This document shows, piece after piece, positions 33,591-39,731 of a stretch of 39,731 nucleotides of DNA; the stretch's first letter is position 1; every line of letters starts with the position of its first letter. Both the position numbers and the translations under genes were made by a program. The stretch spans positions 1 to 39,731 of the IMG/VR virus record IMGVR_UViG_3300006026_000036, one strand, 5' to 3'. The notes under the pieces were generated by a model, which saw nothing but the letters and a program-made list of their open reading frames with translations, searched no databases and had not been told where the DNA came from. Source of the stretch: a virus.

Positions 33591-34115
33591 ATGGCGACAA
33601 CTTACGAAATAGTCAAAGGCATTTCACAGGCAATGACCCGTGCTTATGATGGTGCCCACGACGAAAATGGAGAGCCGGTAAAGATCGGACTCAAGCGAGA
33701 GGAAGGCAACCCGCTTATTGACAAGCGTGTTATGGACGGCTTCGGCGTCAAGTTCCACGGCGATCGTCTAATGATCACCTACCACACAGAGATCAAGTTA
33801 AAGGACATCTACGGCTCTGACATCGAGGGCGAAATTGACCAGATGATCACAGACATCGCTTCTTTCTTAAAGAAGGAATACAAGAAGATCACAGGTGAAA
33901 CCCTAAGCCTCACGCCTGACGGAGAGGTCAAAGTTCTAGCCCAAAACACTTCCCGTGTCCGTTCCTTCGTCACAGCCGACAAGATGTTCAAGATCGGCGG
34001 CATTGACGCCGAGGAAGTCAACTCCCCTTCCAGCGACAGGCTAGAAGACAACTTCCGCAAGTTCCTAGCCCAAGGTGGCGAAGGTAGGGCTCCAAACGAC
34101 AAGCGTAAGGACTGA
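33591..34115 (+). CDS. Protein preceding the large terminase; possible small-terminase analogue
   Basis: 174 residues. It has no clear similarity to T4 gp16, but its place one base before gp17 (TGATG overlap) is that of the small subunit in many phages. The first 50 residues are mixed; the middle contains IYGSDIEGEIDQMITDIASF and a KKEYKKITGETLSL stretch, probably helical then beta. The C-terminus is polar and basic (DNFRKFLAQGGEGRAPNDKR) and probably flexible. GAGGAG at 33578-33583 gives the start. The terminase role is a positional inference only. Confidence 0.6.
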   Translation: MATTYEIVKGISQAMTRAYDGAHDENGEPVKIGLKREEGNPLIDKRVMDGFGVKFHGDRLMITYHTEIKLKDIYGSDIEGEIDQMITDIASFLKKEYKKITGETLSLTPDGEVKVLAQNTSRVRSFVTADKMFKIGGIDAEEVNSPSSDRLEDNFRKFLAQGGEGRAPNDKRKD

Positions 34116-35698
34116 TGCCTCGCTTATCCAAAAAGGAGACAATGAGGGAGATTGTCAAGTGTGGCAAGGATCCCTCTTATTTTATTAACAACTACGCTCG
34201 CATTTCCCACCCTTTAAAGGGTCTTATTCCTTTTAAGACTTACCCTTTCCAGGACGATCTGCTTGTTGATTTCAACGACTATCGCTTCACAGTTATTCTA
34301 AAAGCCAGACAGTTAGGCATTTCCACCGTTACGGCAGCCTACATTGTCTGGCTTATGTTGTTTCACAGAGACAAAAATGTCTTGGTCATTGCGACAAAGT
34401 TCGCAACCGCAGCCAACCTTGTAAAGAAGGTAAAGAACATTATGCAAAATGTTCCTCCTTGGCTTCGCATCGCACAGATCAAGATCGACAACCGAACATC
34501 TTTCGTTCTAACAAACGGCTCCGAGGTAAAGGCTGCATCGACCTCTGGGGACGCCGGTCGTTCCGAGGCACTCTCACTCCTAGTTATTGACGAGGCCGCA
34601 CACGTCGAGGGCCTAGAAGAACTCTGGACCGGTCTTTATCCTACCCTATCTACTGGTGGTCGCTGCATCGCCCTCTCCACCCCGAACGGTGTTGGAAACT
34701 GGTTCCACAAAACCTACATCGAGGCAGAGCAAAATGTAAATGACTTCCACCCGGTAAACCTTCCTTGGGATGTTCACCCAGATCGAGATCAAGAGTGGTT
34801 TGAAAAAGAGACAAGAAATATGTCTCGCAGACAGATCGCCCAGGAGTTAGAATGCAACTTCAACGCTTCTGGTGAAACAGTCATCCACCCAGAAGATCTT
34901 GAAAGAATCGTTTCCGAGGTCTCAGAGCCTAAATACAGAACTGGCTTTGACAGAAACTTCTGGTTATGGGAACAGTATGTTCCACAGGCAACCTATCTAA
35001 TGGTCGCTGATGTTGCTCGTGGCGACGGTGCAGATTTTTCTGTTTTTCACATCATCAAGTTAGAAACTATGGAGGTCATAGGTGAATATCAAGGAAAACC
35101 AAACTTGGAAGAGTATGCTACCATACTTGATAGCACAGGCAGAGAATTTGGCAATTGCCTTCTGGTGGTGGAAAATAACAGTTTAGGCATTTCTATACTT
35201 GAAAAGTTGCAGCAAAGAGGTTATCCTAACTTATACTATTCAATAAAGGGCACACACGAGTTTATTGATCCGGTTAGAGCGGAGTCCGTAAACAATTCAG
35301 TTCCAGGTTTTACCACCTCTTCAAAGACAAGACCTCTCATAGTTGCGAAAATGGAAGAGTTCATTAGAAACAAACTAATTACTACATACTCAACACGACT
35401 AGCAAACGAATTCAAAACTTTTATTTGGAACAACAACCGAGCAGAGGCAATGCGTTCTTACCACGACGACCTTGTTATGGCTCTTGCGATCGGTTGTTGG
35501 GTGAGGGACACGGCGCTTACAGTTAGCAAGAAAGACCTAGAATACAAGAGAGCAATGGTTTCCTCAATGAGACTAAACTCTACGAGGCTCCACACAAGCA
35601 TACCAGGGATGACTGGTCATCAGCAAGGCGTTTGGAGCGACAATGCGAAGAAAGAAATGCAACAACAAAAAGACTTTATTTGGCTTATCAAGGGATAA
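34115..35698 (+). CDS. 17: Terminase large subunit, T4 gp17-like
   Basis: 527 residues. The ATPase half has an adenine-binding region (YPFQDDLL), Walker A K63-A-R-Q-L-G-I-S-T71, Walker B LLVID159-E160 and coupling motif LSTPNG (187-192). The RNase H-like nuclease half has Asp299 (MVADVARGDGADFS), Glu353 (LLVVENNSLG) and the late D451-D452 (YHDDLVMALA). All catalytic residues are present. It packages concatemeric DNA into the prohead through the portal. It is shorter than T4 gp17 (610) because of shorter ends. The portal gene follows after 5 nt, without the sheath and tube genes that separate them in T4. A patch at about 35020-35420, inside the nuclease half, is AT-richer than the rest of the gene. 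Confidence 0.96.
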   Translation: MPRLSKKETMREIVKCGKDPSYFINNYARISHPLKGLIPFKTYPFQDDLLVDFNDYRFTVILKARQLGISTVTAAYIVWLMLFHRDKNVLVIATKFATAANLVKKVKNIMQNVPPWLRIAQIKIDNRTSFVLTNGSEVKAASTSGDAGRSEALSLLVIDEAAHVEGLEELWTGLYPTLSTGGRCIALSTPNGVGNWFHKTYIEAEQNVNDFHPVNLPWDVHPDRDQEWFEKETRNMSRRQIAQELECNFNASGETVIHPEDLERIVSEVSEPKYRTGFDRNFWLWEQYVPQATYLMVADVARGDGADFSVFHIIKLETMEVIGEYQGKPNLEEYATILDSTGREFGNCLLVVENNSLGISILEKLQQRGYPNLYYSIKGTHEFIDPVRAESVNNSVPGFTTSSKTRPLIVAKMEEFIRNKLITTYSTRLANEFKTFIWNNNRAEAMRSYHDDLVMALAIGCWVRDTALTVSKKDLEYKRAMVSSMRLNSTRLHTSIPGMTGHQQGVWSDNAKKEMQQQKDFIWLIKG

Positions 35699-35703
35699 AA
35701 TAA

Positions 35704-37698
35704 ATGGCTAGAAGAAACAGAAGAACAAATCGCACTAATAGCGCAAACACAAGAAACCCACAGTCTGATCTATTCAAGGCATTAACCAGGGTTTTCTCTG
35801 GTCCTCTCGTCAACCGCAGGACGCAGACAGGCCGCCGTCTTCGTAGATATCAGCTAGACAAGTATCAAAGCCGCTTCCGTTCCGCCAGTGGTCAGGAGTT
35901 CAAGACCGCAAAGTCAGCCAACAACTACAACCTCCAACTAGGCATTATGAACGCCCACAACCGCGTTGAGCGCTATGTGGACTTTGACCAGATGGAGTAC
36001 ACACCAGAGATCGCCTCTGCCCTTGATATCTACGCTGATGAAATGACAACCCATTCCTCCCTCCAACCGATGCTCAACATCCGTTGTTCCAACGAGGAGA
36101 TCAAGGCGGTCCTTGACTCACTTTACCACAATATCCTAAATGTAGAACACAACCTATTTGGCTGGTGTCGCTCAATGTGCAAGTATGGCGATTACTTCAT
36201 GTACCTTGACATTGATGAAAAGTTTGGCATCAAGTCAGTTATTGGCATGCCTTCTAACGAGGTTGAGCGCCTAGAAGGCGAAGACGACACAAACCCCAAC
36301 TATGTCCAGTACCAGTGGAACACAGCCGGCCTAACGCTTGAAAACTGGCAGGTCGCCCACTTCCGCATCCTTGGAAACGACAAGTACGCTCCCTATGGCA
36401 CATCCATCCTTGAGCCTGCCCGTCGCATCTTCCGTCAACTTGTTCTAATGGAAGACGCTATGATGGCTTACCGCATCGTCCGCTCACCGGAGCGTCGTGT
36501 TGTTAAGGTTGATGTTGGACAGATTCCGCCAAACGAGGTGGAACAATACATGCAAAAGGTCATCTCTTCTATGAAGAGGAACACCATTGTTGACGAAAGC
36601 ACCGGTCGCGTTGATCTTCGCTACAACCCTCTTTCTGTTGAAGAAGACTACTACATCCCCGTCCGAGGTGAAAGCAAGACAGACATTGCTTCCCTTCCAG
36701 GCGGAACTTTCACGGGCGACATCGACGATGTTAAGTATCTCCGCGACAAGTTGTTCTCTGCCCTCAAGATCCCAGCGTCCTACCTAACCAATGCTGAAGG
36801 CGCTGACGAAGACAAAACAACACTTGCCCAGAAGGACATTCGTTTCGCAAGAACCATCCAGCGTCTTCAACGTCCAGTTGTTTCAGAATTAGAAAAGATG
36901 GGCATTGTTCACCTTTACACATTGGGCTACCGAGGCGACGATCTTTTAAGTTTCTCCCTCGCTCTCAACAACCCATCCAAGATCTCGGAACTACAAGAGT
37001 TAGAACACTGGGACAAGAAGTTCTCCGTCGCAGGTGCGGCCACAGAAGGTTTCTTCTCCCGTCGTTGGGTTGCCGAGAAACTATTCAACATGTCCCACGA
37101 CGAGTTCCTTCGTTGTCAGCGCGAGATCTTCTATGACCGCAAGTTTGATGCACAACTCGCAGCAGTCGCCGAGCAGGTCCAAGAAGAGACAGCAGCGGCC
37201 TTCGGTGGCGGTGAAGACCTTGGCGGTGGCGAGGATCTAGGTGGCGGCGAACTTGGTGGAGAAGAGCTAGGCGGCGAAGAGCTTGGAGGCGAAGAACTAG
37301 GCGGTGGTGAAGAACTCGGTGGAGGCGAAGAAGCCGGCGGTGAAGAAGATGTTCTTCTCGCAGCACCAGGCCGCAGAGAAGACAATCCGTCCTCCGTAAA
37401 CAAGGGTAAAGCTTACTACCCGGTGAAGAAGAACAGGGACCGCAGAGGCCAGGGAGCAAGGGAAAGAAGCTACAACTCCGTTGCCGGAACCAACTACGCA
37501 ACTGACGCCCGCTACAAGATGCCTGGAATGAAGGGCCATGGTGGTCTTGGTGAGATTTCAAAGGGCATGTTTGAGGGTAAGGAAACTATTTACAATGATC
37601 CTTTCTTAAACGAGGAAAGTATGATACACTTGACTAAGTGGGAACTCGACTCTTTAATCGAACACATGGAGAAGACAAAGAATGAAGTTGAAGCATAA
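35704..37698 (+). CDS. 20: Portal protein, T4 gp20-like, with acidic Gly-Glu repeat
   Basis: 664 residues. The portal pattern is clear: DFDQMEYTPEIASALDIYAD (about 98-117), then a YGD-rich wing. FRILGNDKYAPYGTSILEPA lies at about 220-239, a basic stem-like segment is YRIVRSPERRVVKVDVG, and then LPGGTFTGDIDDVKYLRDKL. T4 gp20 is 524 residues; the extra length is C-terminal. Residues about 500-550 are a low-complexity run of GGE(E/D)LGG-type units. A basic segment (KNRDRRGQGARERSY) follows, then an acidic helix. The portal forms the dodecameric ring for DNA passage. The start ATG lies in the short gap after gp17. Confidence 0.95.
   Translation: MARRNRRTNRTNSANTRNPQSDLFKALTRVFSGPLVNRRTQTGRRLRRYQLDKYQSRFRSASGQEFKTAKSANNYNLQLGIMNAHNRVERYVDFDQMEYTPEIASALDIYADEMTTHSSLQPMLNIRCSNEEIKAVLDSLYHNILNVEHNLFGWCRSMCKYGDYFMYLDIDEKFGIKSVIGMPSNEVERLEGEDDTNPNYVQYQWNTAGLTLENWQVAHFRILGNDKYAPYGTSILEPARRIFRQLVLMEDAMMAYRIVRSPERRVVKVDVGQIPPNEVEQYMQKVISSMKRNTIVDESTGRVDLRYNPLSVEEDYYIPVRGESKTDIASLPGGTFTGDIDDVKYLRDKLFSALKIPASYLTNAEGADEDKTTLAQKDIRFARTIQRLQRPVVSELEKMGIVHLYTLGYRGDDLLSFSLALNNPSKISELQELEHWDKKFSVAGAATEGFFSRRWVAEKLFNMSHDEFLRCQREIFYDRKFDAQLAAVAEQVQEETAAAFGGGEDLGGGEDLGGGELGGEELGGEELGGEELGGGEELGGGEEAGGEEDVLLAAPGRREDNPSSVNKGKAYYPVKKNRDRRGQGARERSYNSVAGTNYATDARYKMPGMKGHGGLGEISKGMFEGKETIYNDPFLNEESMIHLTKWELDSLIEHMEKTKNEVEA
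37200..37350 (+). repeat. Degenerate Gly-Glu coding repeat in portal gene
   Basis: About 150 nt of imperfect tandem units encode GGGEDLGG / GGEELGG-type peptides, eight or more copies. Leu codons alternate (CTT, CTA, CTC), so units have diverged at DNA level while the peptide pattern stays, implying selection for the acidic flexible linker. Confidence 0.8.
37586..37595 (+). promoter_or_regulatory. ACTATTTAY promoter-like element inside portal 3' end
   Basis: AAACTATTTACAA at 96 nt before the 275-residue head-region gene. It is farther from a start than the intergenic copies, so it could be internal promotion of the next gene or a chance match. Confidence 0.3.
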
Positions 37699-38509
37699 CA
37701 AAAAGAGAAACACCGCTTTTCTTTATGAAGCCTTGGTCAAGGAACTAACTAAGTCTATTGTTCACGGGAACAAAGAACTTAAAGAAGAACTTATGTCTAC
37801 TATGAAGCAGTATTTCTCCCCAGGTAAGCCGCTTCGTAATGAACTTGATCTCATCAAGGCTCTTTCGGAAACAAAGCACCTTGACCTCTTCACAGCCGAA
37901 CGCCTTCTAAACGAGACAAAGGCAGAATATTCAAAGTTGAACAAGAAACAGATCTTTAACGAGCAGTCCGCTATGATCAACCGTATCAACAAGGTTCTTG
38001 GCACTGATGTCTTTTCTAACTTTGTTCCAAACTACAAGCACCTCGCTACCATCCACCAGATCTTCTCCGAGAAGGTTCCTGTTAAGAGCCGCGTTCTACT
38101 TGAAAGAACCATCATCGGTTCACTAACCTCCAAACCAAGAAACGCTGCGGTAAAGACAGAAATGCCACATATGGACAAGTTAGTTTACAAAAAGGTTATT
38201 GAGAACTTTAACACAAAGTATGACGGCGAACTCCTAACCGAGCAGAAGAACCTAATAAACAAGTTTATTGTTTGCACAGGCGACAGAGCAACCGAGTTCA
38301 AGGTTTACCTAAACGAAGAGATCGGTCGCCTCAAAGAAGAGGTGTCCGAGGCAAGAAATAAAGAGATCTTCCAAAACGACAACGAACTCTCTGAAAAGAT
38401 GAACCTTGTGTCCGAGGCACTAAACAAGTTCCAAACAAAGAAGATCGATCAAACCCTCGTTCACAAGGTTATGCAGATCCAGCAACTTGTTAAGGAGCTT
38501 GTTGACTAA
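37682..38509 (+). CDS. Head-module protein between portal and protease (275 residues)
   Basis: It starts inside the portal gene (17 nt overlap), with GGAG 10 nt upstream. The protein is lysine/glutamate-rich and almost wholly helical, with likely coiled coil in the last 80 residues (EEIGRLKEEVSEARNKEIFQ ... MQIQQLVKELVD). In T4 the space between gp20 and gp21 holds gp67 and gp68, small prohead core proteins. This one is longer than either and its sequence is not recognised, but a core or scaffold-associated role is reasonable. The gp21-type site L-N-E (about 79-81) may be incidental. Confidence 0.75.
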   Translation: MKLKHNKKRNTAFLYEALVKELTKSIVHGNKELKEELMSTMKQYFSPGKPLRNELDLIKALSETKHLDLFTAERLLNETKAEYSKLNKKQIFNEQSAMINRINKVLGTDVFSNFVPNYKHLATIHQIFSEKVPVKSRVLLERTIIGSLTSKPRNAAVKTEMPHMDKLVYKKVIENFNTKYDGELLTEQKNLINKFIVCTGDRATEFKVYLNEEIGRLKEEVSEARNKEIFQNDNELSEKMNLVSEALNKFQTKKIDQTLVHKVMQIQQLVKELVD

Positions 38510-39054
38510 TGGCCATTAAGATCACCATCGGTGGAGGAAAGAAAAAAGCCCCACCACCCCCTCCAAAGGTTGCGGAGATCAAACTTAACATTTCTAAGAC
38601 GGTCAATGGTGATTACTACATCAAAGACCACTCCGACATTGACATCGTTATTATGGTAAAGAAGAACAAGGTTCTCGCTCTTTCCAAAGATCTAATGTCA
38701 GAGATGGTTTATGGAGCACAAGATCGACTATTCAGATTTCTAACAGAAAAGGGCCTCGTTGATCCAACAACAGTCCAGGGCGGTTCCGTCTATGGTTCCA
38801 TGGAAGGGATGCTTTTGAAGTCCGACGAACTCAATGTCCCAAACATGACTATTCTAAACATTTCAGAGTGGATCGATTCCGAGCGTCCTTACTTTGAGTT
38901 TGTTGAAAAGTTTGAGGAAATGGAGGTTGAGCATTTTGTTGATCCTAACGAAGAGGAGTCAACAGAGTTGGGCGAGGTTCCACACGAAGAAACAAAGGGA
39001 ACACTCCGTCCAGGCTACACCTACGGTCCTTACTGGCAGTCCTACACTTACTAA
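38509..39054 (+). CDS. Head-module protein of unknown function (181 residues)
   Basis: A TAATG overlap with the previous gene; AAGGAG 11 nt upstream. A basic start with a proline run (GGGKKKAPPPPPKVAEIKLN) is followed by a compact alpha/beta domain (about 25-125, DIDIVIMVKKNKVLALSKDL). An acidic tail follows, ending in Tyr-rich RPGYTYGPYWQSYTY. It lies between portal and protease, so a role in head assembly is inferred. I recognise no family. Confidence 0.7.
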   Translation: MAIKITIGGGKKKAPPPPPKVAEIKLNISKTVNGDYYIKDHSDIDIVIMVKKNKVLALSKDLMSEMVYGAQDRLFRFLTEKGLVDPTTVQGGSVYGSMEGMLLKSDELNVPNMTILNISEWIDSERPYFEFVEKFEEMEVEHFVDPNEEESTELGEVPHEETKGTLRPGYTYGPYWQSYTY

Positions 39055-39063
39055 GGGGTTATT

Positions 39064-39384
39064 ATGGACTTACTTTGGTTTTCGCTTGCTTGCTACGGCT
39101 TGACTTACCTTGTCGTCTATGCAAGTATTTTTAATAGAATCCGCCCAAGCAAAGACTGGCTTTGGGGTTTTGGCAAGTTATTTAACTGCACGCTCTGTAT
39201 GGGTTTCCATTCCGGGTGGCTTTTGTTCAGCATAAACGCTTGGACGGAACTATTTACTTTTGACTACACCGTAGCAAACTTTTTTATTTGTGGCTGGATT
39301 GGTTCCGGCGTCTCTTATTTGCTTTCAATGGTGGTCAACGATGAAGGTCTCAGAATAACAAAAGGAGCAGACAATGCGTCGTAG
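39064..39384 (+). CDS. Small membrane protein, DUF1360-like
   Basis: 106 residues. Three hydrophobic segments are visible (about 3-22, 47-59 and 73-91). The motif FNCTLCMGFHSGW (about 41-53) is a Cys-x-x-Cys followed by Gly-Phe-x-x-Gly, which resembles the DUF1360 pattern as I recall it. DUF1360 proteins have unknown function. An AAGGGG site precedes the ATG. Its place in the head module, just before gp21, is unusual for an inner-membrane protein unless prohead assembly or initiation is membrane-linked, as in T4. Confidence 0.7.
   Translation: MDLLWFSLACYGLTYLVVYASIFNRIRPSKDWLWGFGKLFNCTLCMGFHSGWLLFSINAWTELFTFDYTVANFFICGWIGSGVSYLLSMVVNDEGLRITKGADNAS
39250..39258 (+). promoter_or_regulatory. 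ACTATTTAY-like match inside the DUF1360-like gene
   Basis: GAACTATTTACTT lies 124 nt before the 16-codon ORF and 215 nt before gp21. The distance is too long to be confident that it acts on either. Confidence 0.2.
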
Positions 39385-39424
39385 AAACATTCCAGAAGTT
39401 CGCCGTTGTTGCAGCGGCTCTTAA
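39374..39424 (+). CDS. Possible 16-residue peptide gene overlapping the DUF1360-like gene
   Basis: ATG 39374 begins MRRRNIPEVRRCCSGS, ended by TAA. It has one of the better ribosome sites of the region, AAAGGAG at 39360-39366, 7 nt upstream, and overlaps the preceding gene by 11 nt. The peptide is basic with an adjacent Cys pair. Such a short frame could be a leader for the protease gene or simply chance. The site itself is real, and a Shine-Dalgarno sequence here has no other purpose since gp21 starts 98 nt later. Confidence 0.4.
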   Translation: MRRRNIPEVRRCCSGS

Positions 39425-39428
39425 CTCG

Positions 39429-39445
39429 GGCGGGTTGCGCCCGCC
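39429..39445 (+). terminator. GC hairpin between the 16-codon ORF and the protease gene
   Basis: GGCGGG (39429-39434) and CCCGCC (39440-39445) form a 6-pair all-GC stem with a 5 nt loop (TTGCG). It is followed by AAATA, not a T run. It may slow polymerase, protect an mRNA 3' end, or modulate expression of gp21, rather than act as a full terminator. Confidence 0.4.
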
Positions 39446-39464
39446 AAATACTTAGGAAACAACC

Positions 39465-39731
39465 ATGGGAAAAACACTTTTACGAGAATATTACGCCCTC
39501 TGTGATGGAGGCATTTGCCAAGACTTCTTAACCGAAGCAGAAAAGAAACTTGTTGCTGATGGCAAGAAGTTCTACATGACCGGTTGTATGCAGAAGTACG
39601 ACACGCCAAACGGCAACGGTCGTGTTTATTCCAAGAGAGTTCTCCAGCGTGAGATCGAAAACTATTGGAAACTCGTAAAAGAGCGTCGTGCCCTTGGGGA
39701 ACTCGACCACCCAGACGACTCCGTTATCAAC
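39465..39731 (+). CDS. 21: Prohead protease, T4 gp21-like (3'-truncated)
   Basis: The first 89 residues are visible; the gene runs off the window end. The N-terminal part includes MTGCMQKYDTPNGNGRVYSK (about 38-57), followed by VLQREIENYW and then GELDHPDDSVIN. The His in LDHP is the catalytic His of the gp21 (herpes-protease-like) fold. The catalytic Ser is beyond the edge. T4 gp21 cuts scaffold, capsid and internal proteins after (L/I)-x-E. The ATG at 39465 is preceded by TAGGAAAC, an AGGAA-type ribosome site. This is the enzyme that would process the leaders of the six small proteins. Confidence 0.9.
   Translation, partial: MGKTLLREYYALCDGGICQDFLTEAEKKLVADGKKFYMTGCMQKYDTPNGNGRVYSKRVLQREIENYWKLVKERRALGELDHPDDSVIN

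Noticed and set aside
37085-37561. A 158-codon minus-strand frame rich in Leu, Arg and His
   Set aside because: It is the complement of the Gly-Glu repeat region of the portal gene; composition follows from the repeat.
1-39731. CRISPR array, tRNA, integrase or attachment sites
   Set aside because: No regularly spaced identical repeats, no cloverleaf-like sequence and no recombinase were found by reading. Small or degenerate tRNAs could be missed without a covariance search.

Overview
This window is best read as part of the genome of an uncultured, strictly lytic, T4-like (Caudoviricetes, myovirus-type) phage that is distant from T4 itself. All supported genes lie on the + strand, packed with 1-30 nt gaps or TGATG/TAATG/ATGA overlaps. 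There is no tRNA, integrase, CRISPR array or host-like gene. Hallmark families recognised by motif are baseplate wedge gp25 and gp6, the large terminase gp17, the portal gp20, the start of the prohead protease gp21, and the recombination nuclease/ATPase gp47/gp46, here fused into one protein. Gene style and base composition (estimated by eye at 40-50% GC) resemble marine metagenomic T4-like phages. The host cannot be named from the sequence.

Layout. (1) 1-24659: a virion module holding a 5'-truncated structural gene, gp25, gp6, a DNRLRE-like protein, a giant 3095-residue LamG-containing protein, a 345-residue protein, 1230- and 773-residue proteins, a 312-residue protein, and two tandem paralogues of 370 and 411 residues. 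(2) 24664-26096: a small DNA metabolism insert with a RuvC-like resolvase and a CHC2/TOPRIM primase. (3) 26121-28043: five consecutive small genes whose products all begin with nearly the same leader, MKITKxxLRxxIKEEL. (4) 28044-28172: the longest non-coding stretch, with a hairpin, a pair of direct repeats and a promoter-like motif. (5) 28173-31950: a free-standing GIY-YIG endonuclease overlapping the gp47-gp46 fusion. (6) 31980-33579: a sixth leader-bearing small protein, a holin-like membrane protein, two membrane/coiled-coil proteins that may be lysis factors, and a zinc-ribbon protein. (7) 33591-39731: the packaging and head module, with a possible small terminase, gp17, gp20, three genes in the T4 67/68 position, a 16-codon ORF and gp21, cut by the window end.

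Main hypothesis. The shared leader of the six small proteins looks like a capsid-targeting sequence, as on the T4 internal proteins. It is short, basic, helix-prone, and contains I/L-x-E, the T4 gp21 cleavage consensus, at residues 12-14. Five of the six have a second (L/M)-x-E at residues 19-22. With gp21 encoded in the same window, these would be proteins packaged into the prohead, trimmed by the protease, and injected with the DNA. This is inference from sequence pattern and family knowledge, not proven.

A second genome-scale signal is a recurrent ACTATTTAY element. It lies 26-55 nt upstream of start codons at the heads of apparent transcription units and probably marks phage promoters.
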